From Phycisphaerae bacterium (GTDB taxonomy: Bacteria > Planctomycetota > Phycisphaerae > UBA1845), in NCBI GenBank assembly GCA_028289375.1, contig JANQQK010000035.1:49497-113496 (forward strand): 64,000 nt of DNA, in the 5' to 3' direction. The first letter of the stretch is position 1; every line of letters starts with the position of its first letter. The notes under the pieces are model-generated. The model made no database searches, was not told the DNA's origin, and saw only the letters and a list, made by a program, of their open reading frames with translations. Position numbers and translations under genes: made by a program. Positions 55,546 to 63,467 of this stretch are shown here, in pieces.

Positions 55546-55773
55546 ATGAAGATGTCCATCAAGTACTGCATGCAATGAAACTACTTCCCGACAGCCGCCG
55601 GTCTGGCGGACGCCATCAAGAAAGAACATGGCATCGACGTTGAGATGATCGAAGGGAGCGGGGGAATCTTCGACGTCAAGCTCAACGACGAAATGATCTT
55701 CAGCAAGCATGAGGCTGACCGGTTCCCCGAACACCAGGAAATCCTCGACCTGATCGCGGCCAAGTCGTCTTAA
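55546..55773 (+). CDS. Selenoprotein W-like (Rdx family) protein, UGA read as selenocysteine
   Basis: A 75-residue gene with an in-frame TGA at codon 11 (55576-55578). Reading the TGA as selenocysteine gives KYCMQUNYFPTAAGLADAIK at the start: the CxxU redox motif (Cys8, Sec11) followed by the aromatic/Pro and helix pattern of the SelW/SelT/SelH (Rdx, TIGR02174) family. Then come GIDVEMIEGSGGIFDV, a strand with FSKHEADRFPEH and an end in EILDLIAA, all typical of the family and in frame up to TAA at 55773. AGGAG lies eight bases before the ATG. A SECIS-like hairpin starts 16 bases after the TGA. The gene is monocistronic with its own terminator. Rdx proteins are thioredoxin-fold redox proteins of unclear substrate. 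A Cys-to-stop mutation is the alternative; the SECIS argues against it. Confidence 0.85.
55595..55609 (+). promoter_or_regulatory. Bacterial SECIS element
   Basis: A five-pair GC stem CCGCC / GGCGG with a five-base apical loop GGTCT (55600-55604), in the coding region, 21 bases between the TGA and the loop. E. coli fdhF has GGTCT in the same place at 18 bases. Both the spacing (16-37 bases) and a G at the first loop positions fit the bacterial SECIS consensus bound by SelB. Confidence 0.8.
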
Positions 55774-55800
55774 GGGACGTCGATGCCGACTCGATACGCG

Positions 55801-55836
55801 ACAAGCCCGCGGGATGCATCCTGCGGGCTTGTTTTT
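55801..55836 (+). terminator. Terminator of the selenoprotein gene
   Basis: A ten-pair stem, ACAAGCCCGC with GCGGGCTTGT, whose loop holds the palindrome GGATGCATCC, then TTTT and TTTGTTT. It starts 28 bases after the TAA and so ends a single-gene transcript. Confidence 0.85.
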
Positions 55837-55973
55837 GTTTCGTGACAGAGCGGTGAAACCGTTATCCGGACCTGCGATCGGGTGGTCGCCGGCGTGGCCG
55901 GTTGATACGATGGCAGGTCAGAGTGCGGGCGGGGGGAGTGTTGTCAGATTCTGCGAGAATGGAGTGACGAATC

Positions 55974-56708
55974 ATGGCTGATGGAACTTTCACCTGGCTT
56001 GGACATGCGACGTGCCGGCTGACGCTGCCCGACGATCGCGTCATCCTGATCGACCCTTGGCTGAAGAACAATCCGTCTTGTCCCGATGCGTGCAAGGAGG
56101 TGTCGCGCTGCGATATCATCGCGTTGACCCATGGCCACTTCGACCACACCGAGGATGTGGCGGGGTTGATCGAGAAGTTCGATCCGCACGTGGTCGGCAT
56201 GGTGGAGTTGTGCGATGTGCTTGGACAGACGTCGCCGAAGGGCAAGTTCGCAGCCATGAACATCGGCGGGACCCAGATCGTGGATGGCGTGTCCTTCACG
56301 CTGACGCGGGCGTATCACTCGTCGAGCATCCCCACATCCAACGGACCAGCCTACACCGGCATGCCTTGCGGCATCGTCGTATCGGTCGATGGCTTGGCGA
56401 CGTTCTACCACGCTGGCGATACCGACGTCTTCAGCGACATGCAGTTGATCGCCCATCTGCACGCGCCCAACGTCGTGGCGCTGCCGATTGGCGATCACTT
56501 CACGATGGGACCCAAGGGTGCCGCACTGGCGGCCAAGTATCTCAATGCCGAGACGATCATTCCGCTGCACTACGGCACGTTCCCGCTGCTGCACGGAACG
56601 CCCGATCAGTTCCGACAGGTGCTCGAGGAACCTTTCAAGAGTCGTCTCATCGTGCCAAAGGCGGGCGATGCGTTGGCGTGGACAATGAATGGGATCAGAT
56701 CCGATTAG
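55974..56708 (+). CDS. UPF0173-type metal-dependent hydrolase (beta-lactamase fold)
   Basis: 244 residues with the metallo-beta-lactamase core: FTWLGHATCRLTL at the N-terminus, ILIDPWLKNNP, LTHGHFDHTEDV (metal-binding HxHxDH), FYHAGDTDVF, LPIGDHFTMGP and IIPLHYGTFPLL. Order and length match the UPF0173 group, whose substrate is not known. The region upstream (55837-55973) contains only a weak TACGAT. It is followed by the serine acetyltransferase after 48 bases and may share its transcript. Confidence 0.9.
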   Translation: MADGTFTWLGHATCRLTLPDDRVILIDPWLKNNPSCPDACKEVSRCDIIALTHGHFDHTEDVAGLIEKFDPHVVGMVELCDVLGQTSPKGKFAAMNIGGTQIVDGVSFTLTRAYHSSSIPTSNGPAYTGMPCGIVVSVDGLATFYHAGDTDVFSDMQLIAHLHAPNVVALPIGDHFTMGPKGAALAAKYLNAETIIPLHYGTFPLLHGTPDQFRQVLEEPFKSRLIVPKAGDALAWTMNGIRSD

Positions 56709-56756
56709 GAGCGGTATCGCGCGGGGGACGCGGACCGGTATGGGCTGGGGGTTGTG

Positions 56757-57734
56757 ATGAGTTCGTTTGAGATTGGCGGCAAGCTGCCGAAACTGGTCGA
56801 CGCGGTTCTGGACAGTTATCACTGCGATCCGCTGACGCGGCACATCGGGCGGCGATACTTCCCGTCCAACACCGAAACAACACAACTCATCGATAAGCTT
56901 CTCGAGCTGGTGTATCCGGGGTTTGTCGGTCGACAGGACCTCAACGAGCACAACATCGGCTACCACATCGGCGAATTGCTTCCACGTGTCGGACAGTTGG
57001 CCTACAGACAGATCTACCGCAGCCTGATCCATGATGAGATGGAGCAGGAAGGGGCGCACAATCTGAAGCAATACCATGATCGTGCGACCGAACTGACGCT
57101 GACCTTTCTCGAAAAAATTCCGCACGTGCGCGACATGCTCGCCGACGATGTGCAGGCTGCCCTCGATGGCGACCCAGCCGCCGAAAACGTCGAGGAGATC
57201 ATCCTGGCCTATCCGGGCATGCTGGCTGTCACGATCTATCGGATGGCTCATGAGTTGTGCAGGCTGAAAATTCCGTTGATGCCGCGCGTGATGGCGGAAT
57301 GGGCGCACCGCGAGACAGGTGTCGACATCCACCCCGGCGCTCGGATTGGCCGAAGCTTCTTTATCGATCATGGTACCGGTGTGGTGATCGGCGAGACGAC
57401 CGACATCGGCGAACACGTGAAGATCTATCAGGGTGTGACGCTGGGTGCGCTGTCGTTTCCGAAGGACGACGAGGGGCGGATCATCCGCGTGCAGAAGCGG
57501 CATCCGACGGTGGAGGACCACGTCACGATCTACGCCAATGCGATTATTCTTGGCGGCGAAACGGTGATCGGGGCGCACTCGGTGATCGGCGGTTCTGTCT
57601 TTCTCACGTCGTCGGTACCACCGCACTCGACCGTGACGATCACGCCACCCGACCTGCGCGTCAAAACGCGTAACGGCTCGACCAACGACGAAGCGGACGT
57701 TCAGAAACCGACAGTCCTCGACTGGCAGATCTGA
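56757..57734 (+). CDS. cysE: Serine O-acetyltransferase
   Basis: Acetylates L-serine with acetyl-CoA to O-acetylserine, the precursor of cysteine. The ATG at 56757 is taken (a GTG directly before it is possible); 325 residues. The N-terminal helical domain is about 165 residues long and the left-handed beta-helix follows from about 200, with HPGARIGRSFFIDHGTGVVIG (core IDHGTGVVIG), KIYQGVTLGALSFPK and KRHPTVEDHVTIYANAIILGG (core RHPTVEDHVTIYANA), all diagnostic. The N-terminus is longer than in E. coli CysE and is of the EpsC/plant-like type. It fits the cysC and sulfate-transport genes elsewhere in the window. Confidence 0.9.
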   Translation: MSSFEIGGKLPKLVDAVLDSYHCDPLTRHIGRRYFPSNTETTQLIDKLLELVYPGFVGRQDLNEHNIGYHIGELLPRVGQLAYRQIYRSLIHDEMEQEGAHNLKQYHDRATELTLTFLEKIPHVRDMLADDVQAALDGDPAAENVEEIILAYPGMLAVTIYRMAHELCRLKIPLMPRVMAEWAHRETGVDIHPGARIGRSFFIDHGTGVVIGETTDIGEHVKIYQGVTLGALSFPKDDEGRIIRVQKRHPTVEDHVTIYANAIILGGETVIGAHSVIGGSVFLTSSVPPHSTVTITPPDLRVKTRNGSTNDEADVQKPTVLDWQI

Positions 57735-57765
57735 GCGCGAGGCGAAACTGCCGGCCCAGCGTCGC

Positions 57766-59355
57766 TCAACGAATGAACATGAACTCGGGCGTGTTGATCA
57801 GCGCCCAGTGCACGTCAGACCAGCCATTGGCATCGACGGCGGCTTGCATTGCGACCTTTCGTTCGTGCGCGTTTGGCTTGCGGCCTATCGTGTTCAGGAA
57901 CAACCCGTCGAGCACCTCGCCCTTGCTGACACCCTTTTCCAGCCAGATGCGGACCGGATGGCGGCGGTGCATGTTGACGGCGCGGTTGATGAGGTCGCCG
58001 TTGAGCAGTGTAAGCACCTGCGGAATCGTGGCATCGGCGCTGCGCTCGTGAATCGTCTCGCGGTCGTGGGCGTTGAAGGTGGCCAGGAACGATCCCGGTC
58101 GCGGCGGATAGGCTTTCTCGATGGCCGGTTGGAAGCGGCGACGCTGTGCATCGAGGATGCCCGACGTCACGAGCAGCGAGTCGTGCAGTTGCTCGGCCGT
58201 CATGCGTCGCATGGCCATGCGGTCGAAAAGGCGATCGTGATCCGGAATGTCACCGGGACGGCGTCCACCATGACTGGCCAGCTGATACGTCCGTGCGTTG
58301 CACATCAAGCGGATCATGTGCTTGAGGTCGTACCCGTTCTCGATGAACTCGACAGCCAGCCAATCGAGCAGTTCCGGGTGCGACGGCGGATTCATCGGGC
58401 TGAGACCGTCCGGCGGCGAGACGATGCCCTCGCCGAACAGCTTGGCCCAAAGCCGATTGACGGCGGTGCGGGCGAAGTAGGGATTGCGACGGTCGGTCAG
58501 CAGGTCGGCCAATCCGTCTCGGCCTCGACCCTCTGAAGACTCGGTTCCGGTAACGAACGTGCCTTTGCCGCGATTGCGCTCGAACACCTCGGCAATACGC
58601 CGGCGAACGGTTCGGCCATTGCGGACAACTTCCTCATTGATGGCGATCCGCCGACGCGTGCCTTTGAAGAAGTCGCGCATGCCTTCGTAGTCGGTCTGCT
58701 TCCAGGCTTCGAACGGGTGATCGTGACACTGCGCACACTTGAGCTGTACGCCCATGAAGACCTGCGTGGTCGAGATGGTCAACTCGTCGTGGTTTTCACC
58801 ATTGGCGAGGAGGTACGTGGTGGCAGGGTTGTCGACCGAGGTTCCGTCGGCCGTGATCATCTCGCGGACCCACACGTCGTAGGGTTTGTTCTTCGACAGT
58901 GCATCGCGGATGTAATCGCGGAAGACGAATGGGTCGGCCCCACGGACCCGCGTCTGCTCGCGGAGCAGGTCGCCCCAGAACGCAGCCCAATGATCGGCGT
59001 AGCGGTCGCTCTCCAGGAGCTGATCGATCAGCTTGGATCGCTTCTTGTAGCCAAGATCCTTGAAGGCACGAATCTGCTTGACGTTCGGAATGACGCCAGC
59101 AATGTCGAGGTACGCGCGTCGGACGAATGTCAGGTCATCGCAGAGGGGGGCTGGCTTGATCTTTCGATCGGACCATCGCCTGGCGATGAACTTGTCGATG
59201 TCGTTGTTGGACTTGCCCGACGCCTCGGGGGCGCGCGGCTTCTCCAGTGGCAGCGGTGCGATCAGTTTGTCGGCGGTCCCGGTGTACTTGGGCGGAGCAG
59301 CCAACAAGGCAACCGAGACCAAACCGAACACCAGAATGCAGACGCAACGCACCAC
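57766..59355 (-). CDS. DUF1549/DUF1553 exported protein with one CxxCH heme motif
   Basis: 529 residues from the GTG at 59355, which has TAAGGAA before it and begins a signal peptide (VRCVCILVFGLVSVALLAA); the frame is open to 59598 but the extra part overlaps the SEC-C gene. Residues about 50-250 are DUF1549 (ADHWAAFWGDLLREQ, then LKCAQCHDHPFEAW with the CAQCH heme motif near 195). DUF1553 follows (RTAVNRLWAKLFGEGIVSPPDGL, cited by VNRLWAKLFGEG, then SHPELLDWLAVEFIENGYDLK). The pair is a hallmark of Planctomycetota. The usual PSCyt1 N-terminal domain is missing and no DUF1501 partner follows. The function of the family is not known; it may bind heme and sugars at the cell surface. Confidence 0.85.
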   Translation of the reverse strand: MVRCVCILVFGLVSVALLAAPPKYTGTADKLIAPLPLEKPRAPEASGKSNNDIDKFIARRWSDRKIKPAPLCDDLTFVRRAYLDIAGVIPNVKQIRAFKDLGYKKRSKLIDQLLESDRYADHWAAFWGDLLREQTRVRGADPFVFRDYIRDALSKNKPYDVWVREMITADGTSVDNPATTYLLANGENHDELTISTTQVFMGVQLKCAQCHDHPFEAWKQTDYEGMRDFFKGTRRRIAINEEVVRNGRTVRRRIAEVFERNRGKGTFVTGTESSEGRGRDGLADLLTDRRNPYFARTAVNRLWAKLFGEGIVSPPDGLSPMNPPSHPELLDWLAVEFIENGYDLKHMIRLMCNARTYQLASHGGRRPGDIPDHDRLFDRMAMRRMTAEQLHDSLLVTSGILDAQRRRFQPAIEKAYPPRPGSFLATFNAHDRETIHERSADATIPQVLTLLNGDLINRAVNMHRRHPVRIWLEKGVSKGEVLDGLFLNTIGRKPNAHERKVAMQAAVDANGWSDVHWALINTPEFMFIR

Positions 59356-59356
59356 G

Positions 59357-59557
<201 letters not shown>

Positions 59558-59677
59558 GGCTTGTCGCCCCTTTCTTCTGCAACGCTCCAGAGTGTCAACT
59601 ATTGCATCATACCTGAATCCGTCGGCCATTTCCCGCCGGACATTTCATCCAGATCGTCCAAACCGTACAATCGGTGC

Positions 59678-60505
59678 ATGTCGTCAGCAATTCCAGATTC
59701 CAGTGCTTCCCGCGTGGCCGACCCCGCTCGACGCACCTTCACCGACGACCTGAAGTTCTCGCTGCTCTTCTTCATCGAGCCAGCCAACGCGGTGACATTT
59801 CTGGCGATCTGGTTCACCAATGTGGTCGTGCTGCTCATCCTGGCGGCATGCCTTGCAGGCCTCGCCATTGGCGGTGCCATATTCATCGGAGCCCGGGTGC
59901 TGCCGGTGGGCTTGTTGTTCATCGACATCCTGCTGTTTGGATTTGTGCTGGCGATGCACATGCGCATCGTGGCGGAAACGGCCGAAGGCGAGGACATTCT
60001 GCCGCTCACCACAGACCAGGGCTTCTTCGCCGACTTCGTGAGTCCGCTTGTCGCCATGGCGGCCATCATCTTCGTCATCTTTGTTCCAACTCTGTTCCTG
60101 ACGATACTGGCCTCACGGATGGACTTTCCGATCCCGCACGCGTTTGTCATCGCCAATGCGGTCGTCGGCGTCACGCTGTTCCCGATCATGATGTTGGCTG
60201 TGACGATCGGGGGGCTTTCAGCGCTGCTGCGAATCGACGCAATTGTGATGACCGTGTACCGCACATTCAGCGTCTACGTCCTCGTATGGTTGTTCATGCT
60301 CGTCGTATCCGCCGGAACATTCGCACTCATCAAGTTCCTGCTCTTTCCGCCCGCCCCCGGCGCTGCCAAACTCGCAACGGCCCATCCGGTTCCGGTGCTG
60401 CTGGTCGTGTCTCTGATCGTGAGCTACTTCTTTGTGGTGGCGATGCGTGTCATCGGCTTGTACTATCGCCACTTCAAACACCAGTTTGCATGGTCATGGG
60501 AGTAG
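59678..60505 (+). CDS. Six-helix membrane protein of unknown function
   Basis: 275 residues from the ATG at 59678; the frame is open to 59060 but the extra part overlaps genes on the other strand. Six hydrophobic helices are seen at about 35-70, 72-92, 115-140, 155-180, 198-222 and 235-262. The N-terminal segment TFTDDLKFSLLFFIEPANAVTF is cytoplasmic. The layout is like DUF4013-type proteins, a resemblance only. It is followed after 16 bases by the channel gene, suggesting a common operon. Confidence 0.5.
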   Translation: MSSAIPDSSASRVADPARRTFTDDLKFSLLFFIEPANAVTFLAIWFTNVVVLLILAACLAGLAIGGAIFIGARVLPVGLLFIDILLFGFVLAMHMRIVAETAEGEDILPLTTDQGFFADFVSPLVAMAAIIFVIFVPTLFLTILASRMDFPIPHAFVIANAVVGVTLFPIMMLAVTIGGLSALLRIDAIVMTVYRTFSVYVLVWLFMLVVSAGTFALIKFLLFPPAPGAAKLATAHPVPVLLVVSLIVSYFFVVAMRVIGLYYRHFKHQFAWSWE

Positions 60506-60521
60506 GCGGCGCGGTTGCAAC

Positions 60522-61517
60522 ATGTCCCCCAGAGCACGACTTGGACAATCCATCGTCCTGCTTGTCGGCATCTACCTTGTCGGCACGGTTGGATACGCCA
60601 TCATCGAAGATGCCAGCCTGTTCGACGCTGCGTACATGGCAGCCATCACCCTCTCGACCGTCGGATTCCGCGAGTCGATTGAACTCGACACGGCTGGCCA
60701 ACTCTGGACGATCTGTTTTATCATGTTCGGGGTCGTGGGGACGTCGATTGCCTTGACCTCGTTGGTCAGCCTGATGGTCAGCGGCGACGTGGGCACCATG
60801 ATCGGGAGACGGAAGTTGGAAGCCTACGTCAAGAAACTCAACGATCACGTTGTCTTCTGCGGGTATGGACGCATGGGCAAACTGGCGGTCGAATCGCTAC
60901 GCAACCAGGGCGTCAGCGTCGTCGTCATTGAGAAAGGCCCTGACAACGCCCGCGAACTGGCCGACAGCAACATCCCCCACGTCCTCGGAGATGCCACCGA
61001 AGAGGAAGTACTCATCACGGCTGGCGTGGGCACTGCCAAAACGCTCATCGCCGCCCTGCCCCACGACGCCGACAACGTCTACGTCACCCTCACCGCTCGC
61101 GGACTGCGACCCGACCTTCACATCATCAGCCGAGCCGAGCAACCATCGACGACGGACAAGCTGCTGCGGGCCGGCGCGACGCGGGTCGTCTCGCCACAGA
61201 TCGTCGGCGCGGTCAAAATCACCAACATGGTGACGCGGCCCAACGTGGTCGACCTGATGGAGGTCGCAGCCGACGGCGTGGAACTGGAGATGCAGGAGCA
61301 CGTCATCGAGCCGGGTTCGCCGCTGTGCGACAGGTCACTCATGGACGCACCGATCCGTGAAGCCGGCGACGCCATGGTCGTCGCCATCAACCGCCCCGAA
61401 GGCGAACCGGTCTACAACCCAAGCCCGAACGAGATCATCCGCGCCGGTGACATCCTCATCCTGATCGGCAAATCCGGCGTCGCCCAACGCCTGAGCACTC
61501 TCACGGGCGGCGATTGA
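60522..61517 (+). CDS. Two-helix potassium-channel-like protein with TrkA-N and TrkA-C domains
   Basis: 331 residues from the ATG at 60522. Two transmembrane helices (about 8-25 and 62-85) flank a pore helix and selectivity-filter region that reads TVGFRE in place of TVGYGD. A TrkA-N/RCK Rossmann domain follows (VVFCGYGRMGKLAVESL with GxGxxG near 114-121, then HVLGDATEEEVL), and a TrkA-C domain (about 245-325; IEPGSPLCDRSL, IIRAGDILILIGK). The plan is that of MthK-like K+ channels or Kch proteins. The changed filter suggests altered ion selectivity or loss of conduction. It is followed by the kinase gene after 165 bases. Confidence 0.82.
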   Translation: MSPRARLGQSIVLLVGIYLVGTVGYAIIEDASLFDAAYMAAITLSTVGFRESIELDTAGQLWTICFIMFGVVGTSIALTSLVSLMVSGDVGTMIGRRKLEAYVKKLNDHVVFCGYGRMGKLAVESLRNQGVSVVVIEKGPDNARELADSNIPHVLGDATEEEVLITAGVGTAKTLIAALPHDADNVYVTLTARGLRPDLHIISRAEQPSTTDKLLRAGATRVVSPQIVGAVKITNMVTRPNVVDLMEVAADGVELEMQEHVIEPGSPLCDRSLMDAPIREAGDAMVVAINRPEGEPVYNPSPNEIIRAGDILILIGKSGVAQRLSTLTGGD

Positions 61518-61614
61518 TTTCGCAATCGTTGTGTTCCTCAAGTCCCAAGTTGCGCAACGCCGAACCGACATGTCGTATCTTGCCGATGACTGCTCGGTCC
61601 CATAGCAAAGCATG

Positions 61615-61637
61615 GCGGCGATCCCTATAATCGCCGC
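61615..61637 (+). promoter_or_regulatory. -10 box inside an inverted repeat before the kinase gene
   Basis: TATAAT (61626-61631) is embedded in GCGGCGAT / ATCGCCGC (61615-61622 and 61630-61637, seven-base spacer), 52 bases before the kinase start. The -35 region is weak. A repressor site over the -10 box is a reasonable reading. Confidence 0.4.
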
Positions 61638-61682
61638 GATCGTTGGTGGACCAGCACGGCAGTTCAGCAATCAAGGATCACC

Positions 61683-62546
61683 ATGCCAACGTCATGGCCA
61701 GGGTATCGTCTTGTCGGACAACTTGGGGTCGGTGCGCGCTCGACGATTGCGCAGGTGGCCTGTGAGGAAACCGGCAAACCCTTCGCCCTCAAGCGGGTGG
61801 TCCGCAACTCGGCTGACGACGACCGCTTCATCGAGCAGGCGGAAAACGAGTTCACCGTCTGCTCCGCGATTGACCACGCCGCCCTGCGGAAGTGCTTCGA
61901 GATCCAACGTACCAAGAAGTGGTTCAAAATCCGCGAGTTGCTCATCCTGATGGAATACGTCTCGGGCAAGCCGCTGCAGGACAACAAGCCAACCGAGATG
62001 CCAGCGGCGATCGCCCTGTTCCGCCGCATCGCCGAAGCGCTCCACGGCCTGCACGACGCCGGCTACGTCCACGCCGACATCAAGCCCAACAACATCCTGG
62101 TCGACGGCGACAACGTCAAAATCATCGATTTCGGCCAAAGCTGCCCGATTGGCCACAAGAAGGACCGCATCCAGGGCACCCCCGACTACATCGCTCCCGA
62201 GCAGGTCCGCAAGATGCCGCTCGACCAGCGAACGGATGTTTTCAACCTCGGCGCTACCATGTACTGGGTCTTGACGGGGCACAACTTCCCGACGGAAATG
62301 GAGCAGCACGCCGGTGGCAACGCCATTACCGGGCTGAAGCGAACGCCCAAGGAAATTGACGACGAGATCCCAGCCGCTTTGTCCGCGCTGGTGATGGATT
62401 GTTGTGCGGAAAACCCGCAGAACAGGCCGAAAGACATGCGGCAACTGATCGCCCGACTCAGTGTCGCCGAGAATATTCTGCAGGGCGGATTGACGGGTTC
62501 GAAAGAGATCACAGAGAATGCTGCACGCTCGGCTGAGACGAACTAA
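61683..62546 (+). CDS. Serine/threonine protein kinase
   Basis: 287 residues, one kinase domain and no membrane helix. The glycine loop is GQLGVGARST, the VAIK Lys is in PFALKRV near 38, the catalytic loop is YVHADIKPNNIL (Asp in HAD, normally HRD), the metal loop is IIDFGQSCP and the activation segment ends in GTPDYIAPEQ, so all key residues are present. Helical C-lobe segments with DVFNLGATMYWVLTG follow. The C-terminal 25 residues are short and unstructured. It is followed after 13 bases by a metallophosphatase, which could be its reversal enzyme. Confidence 0.9.
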   Translation: MPTSWPGYRLVGQLGVGARSTIAQVACEETGKPFALKRVVRNSADDDRFIEQAENEFTVCSAIDHAALRKCFEIQRTKKWFKIRELLILMEYVSGKPLQDNKPTEMPAAIALFRRIAEALHGLHDAGYVHADIKPNNILVDGDNVKIIDFGQSCPIGHKKDRIQGTPDYIAPEQVRKMPLDQRTDVFNLGATMYWVLTGHNFPTEMEQHAGGNAITGLKRTPKEIDDEIPAALSALVMDCCAENPQNRPKDMRQLIARLSVAENILQGGLTGSKEITENAARSAETN

Positions 62547-62559
62547 GACAAAGGCCCCC

Positions 62560-63414
62560 ATGATTGACGCCGCCGCCGCCGCTGACGTATTCCAGCAAGC
62601 CGCTGCCCTGAATCGCGAGGATCCGCTGCGCGACGGGTCGCTGCTCATGTTCCCCGACTACGGGCAGCTGGTCATGACCGGCGACCTGCATGGTCACGAT
62701 CGCAACTTCGCCCGCCTGAAGAAGTTCTGTGATCTGGAGCGGACACCAATCCGGCACGTCATGCTCCACGAGATCATCCACGCAGAGCCCGACGCCCCCC
62801 TCGTGCCGGACTACTCGCACAAGGTGCTTCTCGAGGCCGCCCAGTGGAAGATCGACTTCCCCGATCAGGTCCACTTCATGCAAAGCAACCACGAGTTGTC
62901 GCAATTGACCGGCAAGGAAATCTGCAAGGGTGGCCGCATCGTCACCTTCGATTTCGAACGCGGATTGGCAGAGGATTATGGCTACGACTCCGCCAAGGTG
63001 CTTGAGGCCATATGCGAGTACATCGCCTCGCTGCCGCTGGCTGGTCGGACGGCCAACCGGATCATGATTTCGCACTCGCTGCCGAACAACCGCGAGGTTG
63101 CGAATTTCGACCCGACCGTGCTCGACCGCATTCCCGAGCCAGCCGACCTTCACGAGGGCGGCAGTGCCTACACCCTCGTCTGGGGGCGTAACCAAAGCCC
63201 GGAAACGCTGAACACCTTGGCCGAGCAGTTCGACGTGGACACCTTCATCTGCGGGCATCAGCCACAGGAAGATGGATTTGAAGTGCGACACGATCGCCTG
63301 ATCATCCTCGCCAGTGACCATAATCATGGCGTTTTCCTGCCGTTTGACCTGAAAAAGTCGTACACGACGGCGGAGTTGGCCAAGCTGGTTCGACCCTTCG
63401 CAGCCATCGCCTGA
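62560..63414 (+). CDS. Calcineurin-like metallophosphoesterase, probable protein phosphatase
   Basis: 284 residues from the ATG at 62560 (the frame is open to 62518, overlapping the kinase end). The metal motifs GDLHGH near 41-46, SNHE near 108-111, ISHSLP near 170, GHQP near 236 and SDHNHGVF are in the order of calcineurin-like (PPP or MPP) phosphoesterases. A short stretch between the first two has HEIIHAEPD in place of the usual GDxxDRG. Directly after the kinase, it is likely co-expressed. The substrate is unknown; dephosphorylation of the kinase targets or a nucleotide is possible. Confidence 0.72.
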   Translation: MIDAAAAADVFQQAAALNREDPLRDGSLLMFPDYGQLVMTGDLHGHDRNFARLKKFCDLERTPIRHVMLHEIIHAEPDAPLVPDYSHKVLLEAAQWKIDFPDQVHFMQSNHELSQLTGKEICKGGRIVTFDFERGLAEDYGYDSAKVLEAICEYIASLPLAGRTANRIMISHSLPNNREVANFDPTVLDRIPEPADLHEGGSAYTLVWGRNQSPETLNTLAEQFDVDTFICGHQPQEDGFEVRHDRLIILASDHNHGVFLPFDLKKSYTTAELAKLVRPFAAIA

Positions 63415-63467
63415 AATCCCATCGCCGAACTTCACTCGGCTCCGCGCAAGGCCGATACGTCTTGCGT

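Noticed and set aside
55546..55773. Reading the SelW-like gene as a pseudogene with a nonsense mutation
   Set aside because: The stop is exactly at the Sec position of a CxxU motif and is followed by a GGTCT-loop stem at the right spacing, and both sides remain in frame with good promoter-distal signals.
61683..63414. A kinase-based defence or toxin-antitoxin module
   Set aside because: Neighbours are housekeeping or membrane genes and there is no mobile element or effector domain.
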